Below are positions 33,189-45,432 of a DNA stretch of 64,000 nt, one piece after another. The DNA is taken from contig JAHEWK010000009.1 of assembly GCA_020740775.1 (NCBI GenBank), forward strand, positions 2,914,001 through 2,978,000, given 5' to 3'. A program made the translations under genes and the position numbers. This stretch comes from Ilyonectria destructans. Its lineage: Eukaryota; Ascomycota; Sordariomycetes; Hypocreales; Nectriaceae. Each line of letters opens with the position of its first letter. Positions within the stretch are counted from its first letter, which is position 1. Below the pieces are notes generated by a model. It saw nothing but the letters and a program-made list of their open reading frames with translations. It made no database searches and was not told the DNA's origin.

Positions 33189-33667
33189 CTAGTAGTCGTA
33201 ATGGCATGAGTGAGGGATCAATCTAAAAAGATCCTCGTTAATAATTTTGTTACTTTTTAATCCCAGTTGGGTAATATACAGGAACGACGGTGGCAACCAA
33301 AGCAATCTGCTCTCCTGCCATGTAATCCAGCACCTGTCTTCGCTAATACCAAAACTACGACGGCAATAAGTAAAGGCCGAACTATCTCCGTTGTTTAAAG
33401 GACCCTGAAGCAAGATAGGGCCGAGATCAGTGACAAGGCGAGAGTTACTTGAGTCGAATTTGAGGTAACATATTGAAGTGTTGTCGGGCTTGCGGATACA
33501 CTCTCTATCACTAACCCGCCATAACCGGACGGTATTATCATTAGAGATTGAGGCGAGGAGCGTTGAGTCAGGCGACAATGCAACTGACTCCACACTATCA
33601 TTATGGTCCTGGAGCTTGTGGATTTACTTGCTATTATTAATAGGAGAAAAACAAAACACACTCGCAA
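33189..33667 (-). pseudogene. WD40 C-terminal remnant of a fungal NLR (STAND) protein
   Basis: The frame includes one WD40 blade, LQDHNDSVESVALSPDSTLL then ASISNDNTVRLWRVSDRECI, followed by the non-repeat tail SFGISEDRCWITWQESRLLW and LPPSFLY seen at the end of NACHT/WD40 and related fungal incompatibility-type proteins. An in-frame TAA interrupts it just upstream of IHKLQDHND, and no NTPase or further blades were found upstream. It is a fragment left of a larger gene, and its right side merges into AT-rich sequence. Confidence 0.72.
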
Positions 33668-33717
33668 GCTCGTTCGCTTTGTTTAGGATAGCCTTGAGGA
33701 ACGAAGGTATAGACTGA

Positions 33718-35369
33718 GAAGAGGGGTTTTAGGAAGCAGGGAATGACCAGGAAGAGAGCTTAGTAGGCAGGGAGGAATAAGATTATTCTTTATTCAGTAG
33801 TATCAATATATTCAAACACTAAGACTCACTAATATCCCACTGCAGTAATCCTCAGTTCTCAAAGAGATCATCCGTCCTACTTCTTCCCATTCGACCCCCT
33901 CTGGTAAGGTCGACTGAGTTCAAGTGGCAATTCTGCCCCTCCTGGAGGAGCAGCCTGCAATTCATCCCTAACCTTCCCTTTTAACCTTATCCAGACCTTC
34001 CTTAGGTATCCCTGCTAGCTACCAGCTAGCCTAAGTGTACCCAACTGTCTGTTATAATAGTAAAAAAGAAATACTAATAATAGGGTTAATAATACAGACT
34101 ACATACTCAGTCTATTTAAAGATTAATAGTTTACTTAGATAGATTAAGGTTTCTAGTCTAACTAATTACTTTTTATAATACTTTAATAAGCTACAGTAAT
34201 AGCTATATCTTAAAAAAGCTAGATCTACTAGAAAAACTAAAGCTTATAAAAGCTAAATCTTAGAAAAAATAAAATTATAATAGATATAAAAGCTCTATAA
34301 GCCTTCTTATATTCTAGCTATTCTTTTATCTTTATATACCTTAACTAACTACTATACTAATTAAATAAGATATCTACTTTTTATTTTATACTTCAGACTG
34401 ATATAATCTCTCTTAATTATAGTTATACTGTAACAAGCAGTTACGGACGCTCGGACTAGCTGGTTGCTAGCAGGGATGTCTTAAGGGGATAAAAAGGAGA
34501 GGTCAGGGCTATTACAGTAGGAGGGCGGGATCGCGTTTTTCTTTTCATAGGGATTTTTCCTAGAGGTCAGAGAGATTGAGAGGTCTTGAGACTTATTGTC
34601 AGAGTCAATAAATTTGTTGTATTTATTTTGAGAGATTTATTTGAGCCCATTTTGACGGACCTTATAATTCCTATCCAATCTCTATCTTCCACCCCAGCGG
34701 ATATTAGGTCTGCCGCAGACTCTATTGAAGCCTTGCCAGCGAATTTTCCTGCGACCGACTCAATATTTAATCTTATGAGATACTTCCCTATTAGGAGATA
34801 TCAACCTCAGTTCCTTCCGACTTTATATATATAATCTGGTGCAGCTTCAGGCTGACCAGCTAAGATGCCTGTGTAACGGTCTTCTGTATATCTCCCCTAG
34901 GGTAAGTTAATAAGTTGGGTGTTAGTTTCTGTCTCTTTCTGCTGCTAAAATACTTATAGTTTTTATTTCAATCTGTATTATTTAATCTTAAGTAATTTAG
35001 TTTTTATTTTAAAGTTATAAATTACAGCTTAAAATCTAAACTTAAATATATTAAAGAAGTCTGAATTAATAAACTTAATAAGTTTTATTTAATATAGTTA
35101 TTAATCTTTAGCTATTATATAATTTAAAAACTGATAGATTTAGATATAGCTTTATAAGTTTAAATTACTAAAGAGTTAAATTATCTTAAGATTCTAATTA
35201 AAACTACTAAAAGTAAATACTTTCTTTAGTAGAAAGAGAATTCCTTAAGAGCTTATATAATTCTAGCTATATAGTATAAATTATATAGATTATATATAAT
35301 ATAGCATTAGTTAACTTACAGCTAAGAAATTAATAATTATAAGAATCTAAAGAAACTTAATTACTTTTA
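33718..35369. other. AT-rich relic sequence with a GC-normal island
   Basis: 33780-34430 and 34880-35369 are RIP-like and stop-rich. Between them, about 34430-34880 has near-normal composition: TGTAACAAGCAGTTACGG near 34430, a GGATAAAAAGGAGAGG promoter-like run near 34490, and TGTAACGGTCTTCTG near 34870. This could be an LTR of another retroelement, but I found no partner copy. Confidence 0.35.
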
Positions 35370-35802
35370 TATAACAGCCGTGCTTATTCTGGACTGTTAG
35401 TATAGGGTAGACGCAGATCGTGGAGTTCAGGTCCTAGTAGGGATTAGGACGTTATATATAAGTTATAATATAGTTACTGTAAATAGGGTAATATAGTAGA
35501 GTAAGGGTATTATATCTAGTAATATATAGCTGGTGCAGTAAGCTAGATAACTAAATTATATTAATAGCTAGTAAGGCTATCTTCTATAAAAGGGCTAAAT
35601 AAATATACTTATATACTACAGCTATTCTAATAGGCTTACTGGGTGAGAGTAAGTCCAATCTTATAGCTTATTATAGGTAAGTAAGTTAGATATTCTGGCT
35701 TATTTATATAGGGTAAGTTCGGGATCTTATTATTATATGAAAAAGTAGGTATATTATGGTTCTGCCGGTTATAACTATCTAGTCCCAACCCGGGCTATAA
35801 TA
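35370..35802 (-). repeat. LTR at the 3' end of the retrotransposon
   Basis: 433 bp, same length as its partner at 43523-43955, differing mainly by C/T and G/A changes. The inner end reads GGGCTATAATA where the partner has GGGCCGTGACA, a clean set of transitions. Confidence 0.88.
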
Positions 35803-38800
35803 TAATATCTCCCCTCCTATTAGTTATATCCCTATAGCTATCTTTAAGACTATTTCTTATATATATATTAATATATCCCTAACCTTCTTCCTTAAATATT
35901 CCGATATGCTGATAGTATATTCAGTCGAATTTTAAAGTATCCTTTTAAATCCCGCAATATCCTTAAGTTAACAGTAAGCAAACTAATCCAAGCTGCTTCT
36001 ACTAAGGGTCTTCAGGTTTCTATTTCTACTGCTAATATGCTGGTTTTAGCTGCAGCTATTAAGGAATTTAGCTTTAAAGTAATACCTTATTTATAATATA
36101 TTACTAATAGATATATATATAAGATACTGGATAGTAATTCCAAGAAATATAGTTTTTATACTAATAAGGATCGTCCTTATAATATAACTGGCGTCCCTCT
36201 TAACTTATATAAGTATTCTTCAGGGATTATATTTAGTATTTTTCCTTTTACTAAAAATAAGAGTAGTAACTCGGGTTATTTCCAAGGCGAAATACCTTAG
36301 TGCTAAAGAATCGAGTCTAGAGGAAGAATTCCTTAAGAAGCAGGCTGCTCTTTAAGCTGCTTAGGTTAAATTTAACCAATCTTTAGATCTGCTGGAATAC
36401 ACTTATTACTAGCATCAATCTTTAGTCACCAGGGGTTATAAAATAACTTATTATAGTCTTAAGTCTTTAGAGGAGTTAGAGTTATTAGAGTAGGCAGAGT
36501 GTGAGGCTACTATTAACCTTCAGTCTTTAGTTTATACCGATATTATTAACTGGAGTTCTATCAATCTTAATATTTTATTTCCTTCTGGTAGTATTATTAG
36601 AAGTTCTTTAGAAGGTATTATATATAGATAAGGTTTTTAGCTGGTTTCTACTGGTTATTACTCTTAGAATAATTCTTCTATTTAATAAGGTAATATATTT
36701 ATCCTTCAATCTATTTTTTATTAAGAATCTTCTTAATTTTATATTCCTCTAGTTCTTTAACTTTAGTTTTAGGCTATTTGCTGGTATTAACCTAAATAGT
36801 GTCTTTTACTATCTTAAGAAGTAAGATATAGAAGATAGAGTGGATTCTAATTTTTAGTAGTAAGTTCAGTTTATAGTTATTTTTTGATATTTTTTCGATA
36901 ATTTTATAGAGGCCGATATACTTATAGTCCAGTTTTTTATTTTCTTACTTTATTTATAGGTTTTTTGTAGATAGATAGACTATATCTCCCTTTAAAAAGA
37001 ATAGTCCCTTTATCTATTTTGGGTTATAGTATTTTTTTATCTAGTTTCTAATAAATTTAAGTTTAGTCTTTATTTCTTTATATAAATTCTTTAGCTATTC
37101 AATTATAAGAATTACTTTTAGGTTAATAGGTCCTTTTTAGCTGGTCCTATAGATATTGGTATTAAATCTAAAGTTAGTATAAGCTGGGGTAATCTTTATA
37201 CTTTTATATTTTGCAGTATTATAGCTTAGCTGTATAGTTAGGAGCTTCTTAATCTAATTATTCTATTTATAGTTAATATAGCAGCAAAGGTATTATTCCA
37301 GTATTTAGTTTAATCTTTCTATTTAGCTATCTACTAAAGGACACTATACTATAATAAGTCAGTAGTTTAATCCTATATATAATATCAGTACTTACTAAAA
37401 CTTAGAAGTAAATAGTAGTCCTCTATTAGAAAGAATTTCTAAGGGGAGTCTATAAATACTGATAATATTCCTCAGGAAGATATAGATAAATTATTCTATA
37501 TCAGTTAATTTCTGGTATAGTATAAAATAGGAAAGTTTTATGAATCTATCTATAATAATAAGAATACTATTATAGAAGGTATCTATAGCTAGATCTCTAG
37601 ATAGAGGTAGTTTTATAATAAAATCTATAGTAATAGAGTCCTAAGGTTACTTAGTAACTAGTAGGGGTTATAATTCTCTATATAGTTTATAATATTAAGT
37701 TATAGTTTTATTATATAAATTATATTACTTAATAGTATTTTTAACTATTCTTTTTATCTTAGGGAATTAGTATATTAATCTGACTTATTTAAAGGTTTTA
37801 TTAACTTCTTAATATCTATATAAGGGGTGTTTATAAACCTCCTTAACTAGCTATAGCTGTAGTTCTTCAGGCACTTAAAGCTTCTTGCTTTATTCTTCTA
37901 GGGGTAGTTTGTTATTAAACTTCTAGATCTGCTAGTATAGCGGATTATTTAGTTATACTATAAGGGTACTTTTAATACTTCTTAATTATTATAGCTTATA
38001 GTTCTTATATTACTATATTTCCTTATATTTGTATATATGTTTATTAATAAGATATTGTGGATATTTCTTATATATACCTATATAACTTATATATATATCT
38101 ATAATGTCTCTGTGGAAATATTAGTTGAGTTCTCTAGCTAGTATCTAGGGGTTTCTATAGTAATTCCCTCTATAGTAGTGGGATATTATATATAACTATT
38201 ATAATTTACTGGGTATAATTTTCCTATTATACTATTTAATCTCTTATAGTCCGGAGTGGGTATTATATATTTAGTTTTTAAAGCTTTATTTGGGTTTCTT
38301 TAGAAGCTTTATTAGTTCTTAGGGGATCTATTCTTAGGCTATTCTTATAATAAACTTCTATTTAAGGTATCCCTTGGGTATCTTAGTAAGAAGTTATTTT
38401 TAGGCAATAGATTTATTAGTATTAAAATTAGGTTATTAACTAATAGTATCTACTTATCTATTTTTAGTTTCTTTAATATAGATAATAATATAGTTGAATT
38501 CGGAAAGGTATTTAATATATCTAAGTTATTACCTACTGAGTTATTAGGTTATAGTAAAGTATAAGATATTTTTATAATCCGTAAATACCTTAACTTAATA
38601 TTTACTGTCTAGAAGGTAGTATTAGAATTTCTTAAATATATTAATAATTATAAGGAACTCTTTATTATAGATAGAGTAATTAAATTTAGTACTATATATT
38701 TTATAAGAGAAGAAGGTAATAGGGTATAATAGGCTATTATTATCTTATTATTCAATCTGAGCTTTTTATATAAAGTCTAATAAGTTAGTTTTAAGTTTAA

Positions 38801-41800
38801 TTTCTTATTCTAAGTTAAATATTGCTAGAACGGGTTTACTAAGGATTAAATCTCTTATAGTATTAAATACTTTTTCTGCAGTAGTATTCTATTGGAATTC
38901 TTTTTCTTTCTTAGTAAATTATATTAAAGGGGTAGTATAGCTACTGAAATCTTTAAGGAAGTGCCTATAGTAATTAATAAAGCCCAAAAAGAACTATACT
39001 TTCTTAAGGTTGGTAGGTTATAGCCAGTTTTTAACTGCTGCAATTTTCTTTAGATCTATTTTAATCTGGTTATAAGAAATTATATATCTAAGGAATTCTA
39101 CCTCTAGTATATAGAAGTAGCTTTTCTTAGGTTTAACTAAAAGTTTTATATCTTAAAGTACTTTTAATACTATATAGATATATTCTGTATATTCTTCTTT
39201 AGAGTTAGAGAAGATAAGAATATTATCTAGGTAGTATATAATAAAAATATCGAGATACTCTTAAAGTATATTATTAATTATTTACTAGAATATTATCAGT
39301 ATATTTATAAGTCTAAAGGGTATAATAAGATATTTATAAAGTCTGAATTTAGTTTGAAATGCAGTTTTCTACTTATATCCTTCTTTAATATAGATAAGGT
39401 TGTATACTCCTTTTAGGTCTAGAGCTATAAATATCTTCTTATTATAGAGTTAGTTCTTAAGCTCTATAATAAGGGGTAGTAGGATTCTATTCTTAATTAT
39501 AATATTATTTAACCTTTAGTAATCTATAATAAGTCTAAGCTTGCTATTCTTTTTAGGAATAAATATAATAGGGTATCCTGCTAATAACTTAAAAATCCTA
39601 ATATATTCTTTCTTAAGTATGTCTTTAATATATTCTCTAAGTGTTTTAAGCTGTATAATATTTAGGTTGAAAATTTAATAGAATATAGATATTATTCTAT
39701 CTTTTAGTATAATTTTATAGTTCTATTAACTGAATTCTAATAGTTCTATTTTAAGTTCTTTAGTAAAGAGTTTTTAGTATACTCTATACTATACTGGTAT
39801 ATTTTTAAGTTACTCTTCTTCAGGCAGTTTCTTATACTTCTTAAGGTCTTTATTTATCTATCTAAACTGTTATTAGATATATCTAATTATTCTTTAGAGC
39901 TAGCAGTATTTACCTTTTTAATATTTATATTATATTTCTTTTAGGGGTTATAAAGTCTCTATTATATCTTTACTATTATACTTATTTTTATTATTAGAGA
40001 TTAAGTATTAAGATCTTATATCTAAGTTGCTATTATTATTACTAGAGAGTATATTATTATAGTCAATTTATATTTAGCTAGTCCTCCAGTTAATATATAG
40101 ATTATATTTTTATAACTATAGGTACCTAAGAACAATATTATAATATCCTATTAGTATAATATCAAATAAGATTCCTTAGTTCTTTTCTTTAATAAAAACC
40201 TTAAGATAATTAACCTTATAGCTTATAACTCTATTATTATACTTAAATAGGCTTCTCTTAAGATTAGAAACTATATAGAATTCCTTTTTATCCTTTTATA
40301 GCAGCTACAGACAATTAACTACACCGGGGTTAATATACTCCTACTCTACTCTACTATTTACTAATACAGTAAGCTATACTCCCTTAATTTAAATCTTTAT
40401 TTCTAAGGTTCTTTATTTCTTTTCTTTTTATATTATATATAGAGTCTTACTGGAGAGTATCTTTTCTTATTTATCTATCTATTACTCTCCTACAGACAGT
40501 ATAGATCTTTTCCCAATCCTTAAAGCTATTAGTACCAGACTTAGTTATCTTTATTATCTCCAGTTCTATTATAGAAGTTAAATCCTTCTATATATATCCG
40601 CCTGATATATTAATTAATTTCTTATACCTCAATCCCATACTTTAAGTATCCGGGCAGTATATAAGTTATTATATTTTTTACTAAGCAGAATTAGGTGGAT
40701 CTGGTGGGTCCTTTACCTTTACAGTCCGGGCTTATACCTTTTCATTCTTAATCTTCTATCTTACTTTTCCAGGCTCTATTAAGGCTGCTAGTTCCTCTAT
40801 AGTTATTAAATTTGTAGTTCTTTATTATTATATACTTAATATATTAGAACTCGCCTTAGATTTCCCACTTATAGTTTTTACAGTCCTCTATATCATACTG
40901 TAGTACTTTAGCTGCAATATATTATATCTTCCTTTTATATTCTATAGTATACTATTCCTATAGTTTTTCCTATTTATATATATAGTATTCTTCTATTTTA
41001 CAGTAGCTAAGGGTAGTGCCTAATACCAGACAACTTAACGGGAAAAGGTTTCCCTTATTATTTAGTTATATAACTTCTACTCTACTATACTATATTATAA
41101 TATAGAAATACTTAAGTTCTTTCTATAAGTAGGGTTCCTAAATAGATTTATTACTTATATATACTGGGTAATAGTTATAGTAAATCTTTTCTTTCTTATA
41201 TATTTAGCAGGTATAGATAATATATAATACCCACGAGATTTCTTTATATTATTAGTAGTAGATAGAGACCCTGGGGTTATTATCCAGTCTTCCTATTGGG
41301 GTGATATTCAGGGGGTTACATTCTAGGTATCTATTATAGGCGTGAATATAGATAGGGGTATCCTCGTTAGAGGCTTGTCTTTTATTAGCGAGGTCGTTAT
41401 ATATTTCTATAGGGTTTTTCTATATATAGGTTCTATATATATCTTTTTCCCAGTAGTATTCTTAACTTATCTAGGGGCTCCAGTATAAATCTTCAGAGTA
41501 GCTTGCTTCTTTATAGTAGTATTTATCCTCTATTTTAGGGTATTTATTAGCTGGTAAAATAATATCTTTATTATTTACTGGAAGTTCTATTTTTCTTACT
41601 TATTGCACTTCTTATCCGGTATAGACCTAAGGCTTTTCTTCTTCCCTAGTATAGAAGCATTACTATAGCTTATTATTTTTCTTCTATATCCTGGAGATCT
41701 CCACTCTATATTCTTATATTATTAGTAGCAGTATAGCTGGCTTGGGTTATCTATCGGGGATATATACCTTAACTTCTACTGTAGGCCTTTATATAGTCTT

Positions 41801-43522
41801 ACCTTATTGGACTATAGTAATAGTTTGTAACAGTTATATATCGGTAGGTAGTTTTAGGGGGATTCTTTATCTACTTATAAAGATAGATTTCTATATAGTA
41901 TTAATTCCCTGGCTTAGCTTTTCTTGCTATATCTCTATACCAGCTTATCGCTTTAGCAGTTATTCTTTCTATTATTCTAGAGTCTTATTTTCTATCTTCT
42001 TTTTCCAGGCAGCACTATTCTTTGCCCTAATTTCTTCCTTAGTCCTAATTTCGAGTTTTAGTACTGCTTATAGTATTATTAAGGGGTACTTATCCAGATA
42101 CTCTATTTCCCAGTTGCCGTCATTCTGAGCTGCTCTATTAAAGCATCTATTAAATCTGCTTTTAGTTATAGCGATAGTTCGGGTATATATTATGCGGATT
42201 GCAGTCTGTATATCTTTATCCTTACCGGTAAAGCAGACCTTATAGTTACCTTCCGGCATAGGCTTATATTTTTAGTTGGTTTTAGGGCCTCAGCACTTAC
42301 TTTCAAAATAGCCCTTCTTTCTGTAATTCTAACACTGGACCTATAAGTAGTCCCGCTATATAGCGCCTAATTCTATAAATCCGGCTGCTATTCTATAGGA
42401 GGTATTTCCTTATTGCTTCTTACTGCTATTAGAGTTGTAGTTATTCTTTTTCTTCTAACTGTCAGTATTTCCTCCTTTTCTTTTTTCTATATATCTTTCG
42501 AACAAATAATTATCAATTATAACCACAAGTTTAGTATACTAGTTGAAGTCTGTAGGTGGGCTTATATTCTTAGCTAGTTCGTTCTTAATATTATTCTTTA
42601 GGCTTCAGTAGAACTTATTAATAAGGTTCTTATTTAACCAGTTAAGTTTAGCTGTAATATACCTAAAGTCCGCTAGGTACTTAAATACAGCCTTTATTTA
42701 TTGTAGTTTTCTAATAGTATTAAGGGTATTATATTTTTTATCCCATTCCCTATATCTATTAATTAAAGATTATTTATAGTATTTAAAGCTATTAAATAGT
42801 ATTATTATCTCTGGTTTATATTAACTGGGGGTATTAGTTATAAAGTCCTTTAGTATTAATTTATAGTTCTAGGCTGCCTTATCTTTCAGTCATTCTATTA
42901 TATATTATACTTTTAGTATATTATTTGCAAATAACAATAGATAGTATATATAGTATAATTTAAGACTAGTAAGGTATTCTTACAGCTTCTTAGAGTCTCT
43001 ATTAAACTTTAGCAGCTATTCCAGTTTAATAGTTTCTCCTATATTGCGGATATACGCGACAGTAGTAGGTTATTTATAACCTGTAAGTTAGGCGGCTTAT
43101 TATTCTTAATTGTTCCAGGTTTAGGCCAGTTTATTAGTAAGTTCCGTGATTTGTTATTCCAGGGCAGCGACTGTTATATTTACAGTAGGGTTAATTAGTA
43201 GTGCCTAGAGCTATTTATATAGATATTCGAATTATTTATTATTAAATCTCTACTCCTTCTATTATATCTTATCAGCCTATTAGCTAAGAGTAGTAAGGTC
43301 CATAAGGTCCTTAGAGAGTTAAGCGTTCTTCTTATAGAGTTCCCTAATTTCTTCTTTATACTTATTCTCAGATGTATCTATATATTCATTACTATCTTTA
43401 TCCTTCGGGATAGCAGAGGCCTTACCCTTAGATATAGTGCTGGTAGATAGGGTAGCGGGAGCTATTATAACTTACCTGACTTATATTTAACGCAGTGATA
43501 TACTGAATAAGAGCTATTAATA

Positions 43523-43955
43523 TATAACGGCCATACTTATTCTGAACTGTCAGTATAGAGTAGGCGCAGATTGTGGGGTTTAGGTCCTAGTAGGGATTAG
43601 GATATTATATATAAGTCGTAATATAGTTACTATAAATAGGGTAATACAGTAGAGTGAGGGTATTATATCTAGTAATATATAGCTAGTATAGTAAGCTAGG
43701 TAACTAAGTTATATTAATAGCTAGTAAGGCTATCTTCTATAAAAGGGCTAAATAAGTATACTTATATACTATAGCTATTCTGGTGGGCTTACTGGGTAAG
43801 AGTAAGTCCGACCTTATAGCTTATTATAGGTAAGTAAGTTGGATATTCTGGCTTACTTATATAGGGTGAGTTCGGGATCTTATTATTATATAAAAAAGTA
43901 GGTATATTATAATTCTGCCAGTTATAACTGCCTGGTCCCAACCCGGGCCGTGACA
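43523..43955 (-). repeat. LTR at the 5' end of the retrotransposon
   Basis: 433 bp. On the minus strand it starts TGTCACGGCCCGGGTTGGGA. The adjoining internal sequence TATTAATAGCTC (43522 leftward) could be a RIP-altered primer-binding site, but the tRNA is not identifiable. Confidence 0.88.
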
Positions 43956-44096
43956 TTTTAATAGTAGTTATAAAGAAATAATAAAGAGATATTATAGAGA
44001 AAGTTATATATTTAGTAGTTAAAAAAGGTAAAAGAAAATATAATTAGATTTATAATTAATAGATTAAGTTCTTTATTATACTTATATTAATATATT

Positions 44097-44660
44097 ATAT
44101 ATAATTTATTAGAGGTTATAAGGCAGTAGAATAAAGTAATATAATTATAAAAGAAATATCCTAATAAAGGATATAAGGTTAAAGAGTATATATAGATAAG
44201 AGGTAAATAGTATAAAATAGTATAAAATAGTATATTAATAGTATATAATATAGTAATAATAATAATATATTATATATCTGGAATTACCCAGGGGGTCTTA
44301 GCCTTTTTATAGACAATTTACTTAAAATCTAGCTATTATATTAGAACAATAGGTATACTATTGGAAAGCCCTAAATTCCAGCTTTCTTATAGTATTATAT
44401 TTGTCCTTATAGGTACTTTCCGTATTGAGCAATATTAATTCCAAATAGTATATACTTTAAAATCAATTGATTTTAAAGCGCAGATAGATTAATAAGCCGA
44501 TTCGGGCTGATTAGTTATACAGTATAAATATCGATAATATACTGTATTTTAGTATATTATTATAAGATTTTTATTAGAATTTATAAGCTATATTTTAAAG
44601 CTTAAAGCTTAAAGCTTAAACTGTAAAGTAGTTATAAAGTTATATATTTACAGTCTTTAA
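44097..44660 (-). repeat. AT-rich dispersed repeat, right copy of an inverted pair
   Basis: Reverse-oriented partner of 28276-28855, with the 24-bp palindrome at 44455-44478. The LTR element ends only about 140 bp from it, so the retrotransposon inserted within or next to this older repeat. Confidence 0.7.
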
Positions 44661-45104
44661 TACAATTTAAAATAGTAATTAGAATAGTAATTTTAATAAT
44701 AGTAAAAAAGAAAGAATTATAAAATACAGTAAAAGTACTAAAGTAAAACTATAGAAGCAATTTAATATACTAGTAAATTATATTAAGATACTATCTAAAA
44801 ATATTATTAGAGTTAAAGTTAATATTAATAAGTTAAAAGAGAAATTTAAAATAAGTTAGAAAAAATATCTTAAGGACCTAAAGAGTATTATATAAGAGTT
44901 TAAACCTTTAGAGCCTTAAGTAGGCTTTAATTTAGTAGAGATAATAAAGAAGTATAAAAGAAAGTAAAAGAATTTTAAAATAAAGTAATAAAAAAAGATA
45001 TTATTATTTTTTAAAAAAAGGAGAGATTAAAACAGCTTGAAAAATAATATAATTAAAGAAAATAGCTAAGGCTTTATACTTATACTTTATAATTTAGTAA
45101 GTAA
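44661..45104. other. AT-rich decayed sequence up to the island edge
   Basis: A/T- and purine-rich with frequent stops. It may be coding remains of an old transposon but nothing is identifiable. Normal composition resumes sharply at about 45115. Confidence 0.4.
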
Positions 45105-45432
45105 AATTTATACAAAGATTAGTTCCCTTAGCTCTGCAGATATAACTCCCGTTCCGTCCCGTAGGCCCTGTGCAGATTCTACGGACTTTAGTGATAGCAA
45201 CTTTAAGCCTGGGGTCGGAGCTGGCCAGACTATTGAGGGCGCCGGCGGCCGTGATGCCCGTGCCTATTATAATAATATCGACCTCCCGAGGAAGCGCAGC
45301 AGGATGGCATCCTTCTTCAAAATCAATGGCATGTTCTTTGATCCAGTACCTATCGTCCTCGGAGAAGTCGGATAGGCATGGCGCTGCTTGAGCCTGGGCG
45401 AGGAACTGGTATCTGCTTAGCCACCTTGACAT
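45105..45432 (-). pseudogene. FAD-dependent oxidoreductase (DAO family), N-terminal fragment cut by repeat sequence
   Basis: From ATG at 45432: SRWLSRYQFLAQ, then REVDIIIIGTGITAAGALN (a GxGxxxAG dinucleotide-binding motif), SLASSDPRLKVAITKVRRIC and TGPTGRNGSYI. This is the N-terminus of the fungal FAD/DAO oxidoreductases (amino-acid-oxidase-like), where TGRNGGH is the usual next motif. After about 100 residues the frame enters AT-rich sequence and stops; the remaining two-thirds of the enzyme is missing to the left. The gene was broken by insertion or deletion at the island edge. Confidence 0.75.

Larger units (their letters stand above)
35370..43955 (-). mobile_element. Complete RIP-mutated Ty3/Gypsy-like LTR retrotransposon (8,586 bp)
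   Basis: Two 433-bp direct repeats (35370-35802 and 43523-43955) bound the element, and TTTTA flanks both sides (35365-35369 and 43956-43960) as a 5-bp target duplication. LTR ends follow TG..CA once transitions are allowed (43955 side reads TGTCACGGCC). Coding remains read leftward: a gag zinc knuckle near 42340-42295 with two of its ligands changed to Tyr codons; a reverse transcriptase whose YLDD position reads YLDN (39233-39222); and the RT/RNase H linker IKIDLKKIAAVKNWL near 39090-39030, followed by a FLGFINYYRHF-like segment. Integrase should lie further left but is too decayed to assign. Stops are everywhere; it cannot move on its own. The order gag-RT-RNaseH supports Gypsy rather than Copia. 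Confidence 0.88.

Noticed and set aside
41742..42128. Long rightward open frame of hydrophobic composition inside the retrotransposon
   Set aside because: It is antisense to the element's gag region and its T/A-rich codons arise from RIP on the opposite strand; no independent gene evidence.
33780..45100. CRISPR-like or rRNA content in the AT-rich island
   Set aside because: No regular spacers and no rRNA blocks; the composition is explained by RIP of transposons.
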